NCBI GenBank assembly: GCA_934120635.1
Contig: CAKOUR010000012.1
Span: forward strand, 1 to 50,595
Length of the DNA stretch: 50,595 nucleotides
Reading direction: 5' to 3'
Origin: an uncultured Bacilli bacterium
GTDB lineage: Bacteria > Bacillota_I > Bacilli_A > RF39 > UBA660
Positions 1-6,257 of the stretch are shown piece after piece; position 1 is the first letter of the stretch; the number at the start of each line of letters is the position of its first letter. The notes under the pieces were generated by a model that saw only the letters and a program-made list of their open reading frames with translations, searched no databases and was not told the origin of the DNA. Made by a program: the position numbers and the translations under genes.

Positions 1-48
1 TCCACGATTTAAATTTTCATCATCTTCAACCACGAGTATACCTGGCAT
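1..48 (-). CDS. Response regulator receiver domain, N-terminal fragment (runs off window)
   Basis: Sixteen codons are visible, starting at the ATG at 46-48 and leaving the window. The translation MPGILVVEDDENLNRG is the beta-1 strand plus acidic pocket (VVEDD) of a CheY-like receiver domain, the first segment of an OmpR-type or similar two-component regulator. A purine-rich GAGAGG lies about 10 bases upstream. Base composition and codon choice (CTC, GTG, GGT) look richer in GC than the genes to the right. Only the start is visible, so output domain and target are unknown. Confidence 0.6.
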   Translation of the reverse strand, partial: MPGILVVEDDENLNRG

Positions 49-68
49 AGCATATGCACCTCTCTTTA

Positions 69-430
69 TTAACTATTCATCTTAAAATGCTTCAATGCCT
101 CCACAATTGCACTCTCTTTATCTTCTGGACACTGCGGTTGCCTGCTATCTTCATTTTTAGGTAAATTATAATTCTTTCCAACCTCAATTCCGCATTTTCT
201 CTTTACCTGTGAGATATACAGATTGGAAACCTTCATGCCGGCATATGTTCAGCCACATACTTCTTTATCTCATCATATGTAGCCTTAGTCTCTGCAAATG
301 TTATATCCATATCATCAAGTTCAATCGTGACATTAATGTAATCATCCGGCTTTTGTTTCAGTTGGGACAAAAGAACAACCGTCTCAACATGGGTTGTATC
401 AGTGTCAGTGCTAAGTGCTCTATCCTTGTT
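69..430 (-). pseudogene. Remnant of an RlmD-like 23S rRNA methyltransferase C-terminal region (frameshifted)
   Basis: Two minus-strand reading frames join to give a tail typical of clostridial RlmD/RumA-type uracil methyltransferases. The frame at 233-430 contains THVETVVLLSQ, the motif that normally ends the methyltransferase domain, and then a DITFAETKATYDEIKKYV stretch. The frame at 69-236 continues with MKVSNLYISQVKRKCGIEVG and ends in CPEDKESAIVEALKHF. The first frame hits a stop at 233-235 and the second takes over at the same place, so a small indel broke the gene. A stop at 431-433 and loss of the catalytic domain show that only the tail survives. The composition is richer in GC than the surroundings, consistent with transfer from a Clostridia-like donor. 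The family assignment of the tail is from memory. Confidence 0.6.
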
Positions 431-496
431 TCATTGTCAGGAATATTTCCTAGTTATGAAACTATCATGGTTGTTTGCGTATTAGGAATAAGTGAT

Positions 497-1402
497 TCAC
501 TTTTTTTCTTCTAAGCTTTTTCTAAACTCTACCTCAAATTCACTTATTGAAGTATATCTATTATTTCTATCATAATTTGTAGCCTTTAATAGCACATTAT
601 ATGTTTTAGTATTTAATTCAAATTCTTCTAAATCATTAGGAATAAACATTCCTATTTCATATCTTTTATCATTATTACTTACATTACTAAATATATCAAA
701 AATAATTGCTCCTAGAGTAAATTCATTTGTTAATTCATCAATAGTTGCTCCTAGCTCATTTTCTTCAGGAGCTTTAAGTCTTTTAGTACCATAATAATCT
801 TTTCCTAAATCATTTTTAGTTGGAAGTTTTCTAAATAAATCTATATCACAAAAAGTTGCTTCATCTTTTTCAAAATTATAAATGATACTACTATCATAGA
901 AATCTACAGCAACATATCCAGCATTAATAAATGTTTCAAAAAAAGAAAATAGTTTATATGCAACATCTAATCTTTTACTAATCTCTAATTTTTTAAATTT
1001 TTGTATAGGTGTTATTAAAGTTGAATCATTTTTATACTTTTCAAAATTCCAATGATCAAATAAACACTCTCCATCCGCATATTCAAATATAACTGCAAAG
1101 AATTCATTAATATCAAACGAATCTATATACTTAATCAAATTTTGGTGATGAATATTTTTATATTTTTCTACTGCATCTTTTAATAAATCTATTGAATCTT
1201 GTTCTGAAATTTCAGCTTCTACCGTTTTAGCTCCAGCTATTTTTATAAAATACTTCTTATTATCTTTCTGAACCCCAAATGATATGCATCCACTTCCAGT
1301 TTCATCTATTACTGAAAAAACAATTCCATAATCATTTACCCAGGAAAAATCTTGGTATTCTTTTAATTTAAATTCTATATTATCTATTTTACATTTAACC
1401 AT
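497..1402 (-). CDS. Eukaryotic-like Ser/Thr protein kinase, stand-alone cytoplasmic
   Basis: A 301-residue protein with protein-kinase landmarks in the right order. A lysine in YFIKIAG (about residue 54) fits the ATP-binding VAIK lysine, and HHQNLIKY (85-92) matches the alpha-C/beta-4 region. VAVDFYDSS (about 164-172) occupies the catalytic loop, with Asp167 but Ser where Asn is usual. CDID (185-188) replaces DFG, APEE (211-214) is a clear APE motif, and NNRYTSISEF near the end fits subdomain XI. There is no membrane segment or PASTA domain, unlike PrkC. The Shine-Dalgarno GAAAGG at 1411-1416 overlaps the tail of the fragment just upstream. It lies between two RlmD-like fragments, suggesting a shuffled region. 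The fold is fairly sure; activity is uncertain because of the altered Asn and DFG positions. Confidence 0.7.
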   Translation of the reverse strand: MVKCKIDNIEFKLKEYQDFSWVNDYGIVFSVIDETGSGCISFGVQKDNKKYFIKIAGAKTVEAEISEQDSIDLLKDAVEKYKNIHHQNLIKYIDSFDINEFFAVIFEYADGECLFDHWNFEKYKNDSTLITPIQKFKKLEISKRLDVAYKLFSFFETFINAGYVAVDFYDSSIIYNFEKDEATFCDIDLFRKLPTKNDLGKDYYGTKRLKAPEENELGATIDELTNEFTLGAIIFDIFSNVSNNDKRYEIGMFIPNDLEEFELNTKTYNVLLKATNYDRNNRYTSISEFEVEFRKSLEEKK

Positions 1403-1404
1403 AA

Positions 1405-1507
1405 TTATTTCCTTTCTAATACCGTGACACTTTCACAATGTCTAGATACTGGCCAAAGAACATATGCCTTTGCTGGTAACTGGTCAACGAACATATCAAA
1501 TTTATAC
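1405..1507 (-). pseudogene. Second RlmD-like C-terminal tail fragment with an internal imperfect duplication
   Basis: The gap between the kinase and MBL genes is an open minus-strand frame ending in RHCESVTVLERK followed by TAA. This closely resembles the last residues of the intact RlmD at 2355 (HVETVCALERK), and FDMF a few codons earlier fits the same tail. Between them lies an insertion explained partly by an imperfect duplication: 1442-1465 and 1473-1496 match at about 19 of 24 bases with a 31-base period. In both copies the LERK-stop sequence GAAAGGAAA also serves as the Shine-Dalgarno sequence of the next gene. The fragment is best read as the end of a lost paralogue. Confidence 0.45.
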
Positions 1508-2350
1508 TTATAATTCTATCTCCATACCATCATATGCAATATGATATCCATTGCTTATTGCTCTTTCTTCAGACAATTCATGATAAGGCATTCCATCATG
1601 AGATATATGTGTACCATATACCAAAGTATTATCATTGATAATTTTTAATTCTTTTAATTTTTTTAATTGTTCAATAAATAAAGATTCATTTAAATGAGAA
1701 AATGAATAATCTACATTTCCAAATGAATGATCCATAATAATGCAATCTATCTTAAATTGTTTTAATTGATTTAAAGCATTTTCAGTTAATGCAGGAGTAT
1801 CTGTAGCATAAAATAATGTTTTCCCGTTTTCTTCTATTACATATAATAAAGACCCATGTTTAGTATCATGTGTTGTTTCAATTGCAGTTACTTTATATTT
1901 TCCAATTATTACTGTTTCTCCAGCATTAATAATATTACTATGGACATTTAATTTATTACTGCCTTCTTCTGAAATTAAGTCAGCATTTTCATATTGATTC
2001 ACTCTATTACTCATTATTTCCAAACATTGGAGATGAGCATAAATTTCCAACTTATTATGATTTTTCATTGCCATATATGGTACTCTTGTACATAATAGTC
2101 CTTCATCATAATGATCTGTATGAATATGAGTTTGTAATAAATATTTTATCTTTCCCATATTTTTATCATATTGCATCATAGCACTTTGTGTATCTGGTCC
2201 TAAATCAATTAATAAATCATCATTTATTAAGACTGATGCTCTTTTTCTTAAACTTTTGCCCTTATATTTTCGTGCATCATTACAATTATCACAGTTACAA
2301 AATGCTAATGGATAACCAATGGCACCTGTTCCTAACATTGTTATTTTCAT
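1508..2350 (-). CDS. MBL-fold metallohydrolase, PhnP-like
   Basis: A 280-residue metallo-beta-lactamase-fold protein. The metal-binding signature THIHTDH is at about residues 94-100, with further ligands in the ETTHDT, ATDTPA and GTHISHD segments. A cysteine cluster near the N-terminus (FCNCDNCNDAR, about 17-27) is typical of the PhnP/PqqB-like branch, which includes phosphoribosyl cyclic phosphodiesterases and binds an extra structural zinc. It starts 4 bases after the stop of rlmD, so the two are probably cotranscribed, and its ribosome site lies in the end of rlmD. No phosphonate genes are nearby, so the substrate cannot be inferred; a cyclic phosphodiester or nucleotide-derived compound is plausible. 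Confidence 0.85.
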   Translation of the reverse strand: MKITMLGTGAIGYPLAFCNCDNCNDARKYKGKSLRKRASVLINDDLLIDLGPDTQSAMMQYDKNMGKIKYLLQTHIHTDHYDEGLLCTRVPYMAMKNHNKLEIYAHLQCLEIMSNRVNQYENADLISEEGSNKLNVHSNIINAGETVIIGKYKVTAIETTHDTKHGSLLYVIEENGKTLFYATDTPALTENALNQLKQFKIDCIIMDHSFGNVDYSFSHLNESLFIEQLKKLKELKIINDNTLVYGTHISHDGMPYHELSEERAISNGYHIAYDGMEIEL

Positions 2351-2354
2351 TTTA

Positions 2355-3551
2355 TCATTTCCTTTCTAAAGCACAAACTGTCTCGACGTGATAAGTATTT
2401 GGAAATAAATCAAACAAAGTAATCTCTTTTAATTCATATTCTTCTTTTAAATCATCAATATCTCTTGCTAGAGTTATAGGATTACAAGATACATAAATTA
2501 TCTTTTTACTTTTTATCTTTAATAATCCGGATTTTGTCTTCTTATCTAGTCCACTTCTTGGTGGATCGACAATAATAGCATCATAAGTATTTTTTTCATC
2601 TAATAACTTTCCTACATCTCCTTCTCTTACTTTAATATTGGTAAGATGATTTTTTTTTATATTTTCTTTAGCATCTTTTACAGATGATGGATTTAATTCA
2701 ATTCCTGTAATATTTTTGGCAATATCACTAACAAAAATTCCAATTGATGCCATTCCACAATATAAGTCTAGAATATTTTTAGTATCACTTTCTAAGTATT
2801 TTCTTACTTGATTATATAAATGAATCGTTTGTTCTTTATTTACTTGGAAGAAGGAGTTAGGAGAAATTGAATAATGGTAACTTTCTAATGTTTCTTCTAA
2901 TTTTTCTTTTCCATAAACTAATTTATCGTTAATATAAATAGAAGATACTTTATCTTTTAAAATATTGATCAAGTCTTTTTCTTCTACTTTTCCTTTTATT
3001 TGGATCATTATTTTTTCTTGGAATTCTTTAATAATAATTTGTTTTACTTTAGTTAAGAGTTTACTTTCACTGAGTAAGTTAATGATTTCATTTGTCTTTT
3101 CTTTTGCTAGAGGGCAATTCTTAATAGGAATTAATTGATTTGTTTTAACGTGATAAAAGCCAATTTTTCCTTTTTCTACTTGAAGAGTAATTTTATTTCG
3201 ATAATTAAAGATTTTAGGAGAGCCAATAATTTCTGGATTAATTTCTATAGAAGTATATTTTTTAAAGATATCTATTACTTTATTTTTTTTATAATTTAAT
3301 TGCTCTTGATAAGGAAGAGTTATAATTTGACAGCCACCACATTCTTCATAAAAGGGGCATTTTGCTTCTATAGAAAGTGGACTTCTTGCTAAGTATTTTT
3401 CTTTATCGGCAAGTAAATATTTCTTCTTATCCACTATATTTTTTACGGTAACAATATCTCCAGGAAGAGTTTTTTTGACAAAAACAATTTTACCATTTAT
3501 TTTTCCAACACCATCTCCTGTATGATTTAATCGAACAATCTCTACTTCCAT
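2355..3551 (-). CDS. rlmD: 23S rRNA (uracil-C5)-methyltransferase, RlmD/RlmCD family
   Basis: SAM-dependent methyltransferase making m5U in 23S rRNA. In order it has an N-terminal TRAM domain (VEIVRLNHTGDGVGKI), a 4Fe-4S cysteine set (CPFYEECGGC, then CPLA), the SAM site ILDLYCGMASIGIF, the IVDPPRSGLD loop and the catalytic nucleophile segment VSCNPITLARD. The ATG at 3549-3551 (MEVEIV) is preferred because GAAAGG sits 9 bases upstream; two earlier in-frame ATGs (3560 and 3578) lack a properly spaced site. The length of 398 residues is slightly shorter than classical RumA. Gram-positive members can modify both U747 and U1939, so specificity is open. Confidence 0.9.
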   Translation of the reverse strand: MEVEIVRLNHTGDGVGKINGKIVFVKKTLPGDIVTVKNIVDKKKYLLADKEKYLARSPLSIEAKCPFYEECGGCQIITLPYQEQLNYKKNKVIDIFKKYTSIEINPEIIGSPKIFNYRNKITLQVEKGKIGFYHVKTNQLIPIKNCPLAKEKTNEIINLLSESKLLTKVKQIIIKEFQEKIMIQIKGKVEEKDLINILKDKVSSIYINDKLVYGKEKLEETLESYHYSISPNSFFQVNKEQTIHLYNQVRKYLESDTKNILDLYCGMASIGIFVSDIAKNITGIELNPSSVKDAKENIKKNHLTNIKVREGDVGKLLDEKNTYDAIIVDPPRSGLDKKTKSGLLKIKSKKIIYVSCNPITLARDIDDLKEEYELKEITLFDLFPNTYHVETVCALERK

Positions 3552-3617
3552 TCTATTCATCCTTTCTAAACTTTTCATTTTAAGACTTTTTTTACATAAA
3601 ATTAGTTGAGGGATACT

Positions 3618-4550
3618 ATGAAAAATATCATTAATTATTATTATAACTTAAACCCAGAGAAAATCAATCATTTATTTCATTATTACTATTTTTATCTTCA
3701 ACAAGAACTGTATTATTTTGTAATTTATGAAAAGGATAAATCTTTAATTCAATCGATTTATCAACTTAACCAAGAATTAGTAAAAAATGATGTTTTAGTA
3801 AATGAGATTATTAATAATCAAATGGGGACTATTTTAACTTATTATAATCAAACGCCTTATCTTTTAATGAAAGTAGTGGTAAATACTAATAAAGCAATTA
3901 ATCTAGCTGAAATTCATTATTTATCTAATCTGCGTATTCATTATGATAAAAACTTAATGCGTGGTAATTGGGCTAATTTATGGGCGAATAAGATTGATTA
4001 TTTAGAATATCATCATGAACAAAATTATCATAAATATCCTCTTTTATCTAGTTGTTTTGATTATTTTGTTGGGATGAGTGAGAATGCAATTAGTTACTTA
4101 AATAAAACGGTCCATCAACTTGCTCCTGAAAATGTAGATATTGGACTAATTTCTCATGATAAGTTATCAATCAATGATAGTATCTATGCCCTATATAATC
4201 CTCTAAATATAATTATTGATCATAAGGCTAGAGATATAGGTGAATATATTAAGTTATCTTTTTTTATCGATAATTATCAAATTTTTGATGAATTAACAGA
4301 ATATTTTAAACATAATTATTTTTCTAATTATGGCATCCATTTAGTAATTGCTAGAGTTCTTTATCCAAGTTTTTATTTTGAAATTTATGATGAAGTAGTT
4401 AATCAAAAAATAAATGAGTCTGAAGTTTTAAAGATTACTTCTAGAATTAATGAGTATGAAAAATACTTAGGGGATGTTTTTGATTATTTTAAAAAACTTT
4501 ATCCAATTGAAGAGATTGGTTGGATAAAGTCTCATTATTCTAAAATTTAG
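3618..4550 (+). CDS. Hypothetical protein, possibly a degenerate CotS/APH-like kinase fold
   Basis: About 310 residues, Tyr/Asn/His-rich, with no signal peptide or membrane segment. The C-terminal half contains an ISHDKLSINDS segment followed about 15 residues later by LNIIIDHKARDIGEYIK. This spacing resembles the HGDLHxxN and IDFxxxxxxxxxxD elements of aminoglycoside-phosphotransferase/CotS-like proteins, though the catalytic residues are not canonical. That resemblance is inference. The ATG at 3618 follows GAGGG with 5 bases between. It is the first plus-strand gene, divergent from rlmD and convergent with the gene at 4555. Its 3' end carries the terminator of that convergent gene. Confidence 0.65.
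   Translation: MKNIINYYYNLNPEKINHLFHYYYFYLQQELYYFVIYEKDKSLIQSIYQLNQELVKNDVLVNEIINNQMGTILTYYNQTPYLLMKVVVNTNKAINLAEIHYLSNLRIHYDKNLMRGNWANLWANKIDYLEYHHEQNYHKYPLLSSCFDYFVGMSENAISYLNKTVHQLAPENVDIGLISHDKLSINDSIYALYNPLNIIIDHKARDIGEYIKLSFFIDNYQIFDELTEYFKHNYFSNYGIHLVIARVLYPSFYFEIYDEVVNQKINESEVLKITSRINEYEKYLGDVFDYFKKLYPIEEIGWIKSHYSKI
4488..4529 (-). terminator. Rho-independent terminator for the 4555-5595 gene, embedded in the 3' end of the convergent gene
   Basis: CTTTATCCAA at 4497-4506 and TTGGATAAAG at 4520-4529 form a perfect 10-bp stem with a 13-base loop. Reading on the minus strand the stem is followed by six T residues (4491-4496 on the plus strand are A). It lies inside the coding end of the plus-strand gene, just downstream of the minus-strand stop at 4555. 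Confidence 0.7.
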
Positions 4551-4554
4551 TTGA

Positions 4555-5595
4555 TTATTCTTTCAACATAAAACCTGTTGCTATTGGTCTTGTTTCTTCT
4601 CTTTCATCCCAGTTAATAGGATGGTTGATGAGTTTGTTTTTAATGATTAAAGCACTAGAATTTCCTCCATCTAAATTTGCTGCATTGTAAGCACCATATC
4701 GCTCCATAATTTCAATTAAATCATCCATATCTGCTCCCATGCAACCTACTCTTCTTCCATCGATGACTAAAAACAGTACTACGCCATCTTTTCTTTGGCC
4801 AATTACTGTTCTTGGATGAAGACCATATCCTCCATTGCCAACTATTTTGGAAGCCTCTCCATTGATAATGAGATATGGACCAAATTCAACAGCATCACGT
4901 ATTCCTAGCTGAATGGCTTCTTCTGCACTTTTTACTCTTCCTAGGTATAATTTATTATCTTTTGTAAAGCCAATTAATCCACCTGCTCTAGTATATCTAT
5001 TTCGATTTAGTATTTTCCCATTACGAATGACAATCCCCGATACTTCTGCTCCTGTTCCTAATCCATTCTCATCAATAAAGCCTCCTCCATTAATGGCAAC
5101 TAATGCTTTATTTTCTTTTGCCATATCTACTAAATATTGTCCTTTAGTTCCTATGTTCTTACTTGTTACAACGCTGACTTTAGATGGATCATAAATAGCA
5201 ACTAAGTATCCAGAATAGTTTTTCCCTGATATTTCAATCATTTTATATTTTTCTGATTTTTTATGTTCAAGAATTTCTTTTTCATATTTATCTTTATAGA
5301 TTGTTGTTGTAATATCTGAAGTATCAATGATGGATAGATCTGTATCTTGAGTAGGTTCTATAATTTTATTTTCTTCTAATATTTTTTCAATAGTTTTATT
5401 ACTATAAAACATTTTAGCTAAATATTGATGATTCATTGTCGTCATTGCTGTTGTTACAAGCCAATTTCTAAAATTTGGAAGTGGTCCATATAGTAAGAAT
5501 AATCCTCCTAATATTAAAGTAACAAGGAATGAAGATAAACCAATTAAGATTTTTTTCTTTTTATTTAATTTTTTTGTTTTTTTAACTTTTTTCAT
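4555..5595 (-). CDS. Membrane-anchored phosphodiester glycosidase (NAGPA-domain) protein
   Basis: A 346-residue protein with a very basic N-terminus (about 16 residues rich in Lys), a single membrane segment at about 17-38 and an extracellular domain of the NAGPA/phosphodiester glycosidase family (formerly DUF2233). The diagnostic motifs are VAINGGGF in the middle, LHPRTVIGQ, LFLVIDGR and ANLDGGNSSALI near the end. Family members cleave GlcNAc-1-phosphodiester bonds or act on cell-surface polymers; here a role in trimming phosphodiester-linked wall or capsule glycans is inference. The start has GAGGAG just upstream, overlapping the stop region of the preceding gene, so it is translationally linked to 5598-6149. 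Confidence 0.85.
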   Translation of the reverse strand: MKKVKKTKKLNKKKKILIGLSSFLVTLILGGLFLLYGPLPNFRNWLVTTAMTTMNHQYLAKMFYSNKTIEKILEENKIIEPTQDTDLSIIDTSDITTTIYKDKYEKEILEHKKSEKYKMIEISGKNYSGYLVAIYDPSKVSVVTSKNIGTKGQYLVDMAKENKALVAINGGGFIDENGLGTGAEVSGIVIRNGKILNRNRYTRAGGLIGFTKDNKLYLGRVKSAEEAIQLGIRDAVEFGPYLIINGEASKIVGNGGYGLHPRTVIGQRKDGVVLFLVIDGRRVGCMGADMDDLIEIMERYGAYNAANLDGGNSSALIIKNKLINHPINWDEREETRPIATGFMLKE

Positions 5596-5597
5596 GA

Positions 5598-6149
5598 TTA
5601 CTCCTCAGTATTTGTTATATCAGGTGTTACATCATTTTTTGTATTCAAATTATTATTTTTTATATATTTAGATTGAAAAAGATTTAATTTTTCTTCTGTA
5701 TTATCATTATAAATCGTAATTGTTTGATTAAAAGAATCTATATCTTTTTGATAGACCTCTAATAATTTTTGATAAGTATTAGCATGTGTTTTACAAATAT
5801 TATTAACTTCTTTATCTCGATAAATTTGATTTTGACAGTTTGTATTTAATGTCTTTTCCTGTTGAGAAACTTCTTTGATTATGGTTTCATTTTTATTAAA
5901 TAAATCTATAATCGTTGGGTAATCTTTGATAAATTGTTCTTCATAATAAATAGATAAATACTCTGTGATTTCTTTTTTATTTTTATTGTAAGAGATGATA
6001 TTATTCTTTAAATTGCTGTTGTTTTCTTTAATCTGATTCATTTTTTGAAGGCTTTTATTTTTGTCTTCTGTAAAATTTTTGGTACATATTAGCCCCACTG
6101 TAATTCCTAATATAAGAACTACCAAAATACTTATTCCTAACTTTTTCAT
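5598..6149 (-). CDS. Hypothetical membrane-anchored coiled-coil protein
   Basis: 183 residues with an N-terminal hydrophobic segment (LGISILVVLILGITVGLIC, about 3-21), then a Lys/Asn/Glu-rich helical region that likely forms coiled coil and faces outwards. The cysteine after the hydrophobic stretch is followed by Thr-Lys rather than a typical lipobox spacing, so a transmembrane anchor is more likely than a lipoprotein. Two further cysteines around residues 104 and 118 could form an extracellular disulfide. An AAAAGGAG site precedes the ATG. It ends 2 bases before the glycosidase gene and probably works with it, but no function can be assigned. Confidence 0.7.
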   Translation of the reverse strand: MKKLGISILVVLILGITVGLICTKNFTEDKNKSLQKMNQIKENNSNLKNNIISYNKNKKEITEYLSIYYEEQFIKDYPTIIDLFNKNETIIKEVSQQEKTLNTNCQNQIYRDKEVNNICKTHANTYQKLLEVYQKDIDSFNQTITIYNDNTEEKLNLFQSKYIKNNNLNTKNDVTPDITNTEE

Positions 6150-6200
6150 TGTCTACTCCTTTTATTATGATATAAGTATATCATATTTTTAATATGTTTT

Positions 6201-6240
6201 TATAAAAAATACTTCTAAAGAATTTCTCTAGAAGTATTTT
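6201..6240 (-). terminator. Rho-independent terminator of the prepilin-like gene
   Basis: AAAATACTTCTA (6206-6217) and TAGAAGTATTTT (6229-6240) form a perfect 12-bp stem with an 11-base loop, followed on the minus strand by a T-rich run. It lies 17 bases past the stop at 6258. Confidence 0.8.
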
Positions 6241-6257
6241 GACTGTTAAATTTTTCT

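Noticed and set aside
209..514. A plus-strand open frame of about 100 codons at the left edge
   Set aside because: It lies opposite the recognisable RlmD-like tail, has no ribosome site, and its translation is low-complexity without family features.
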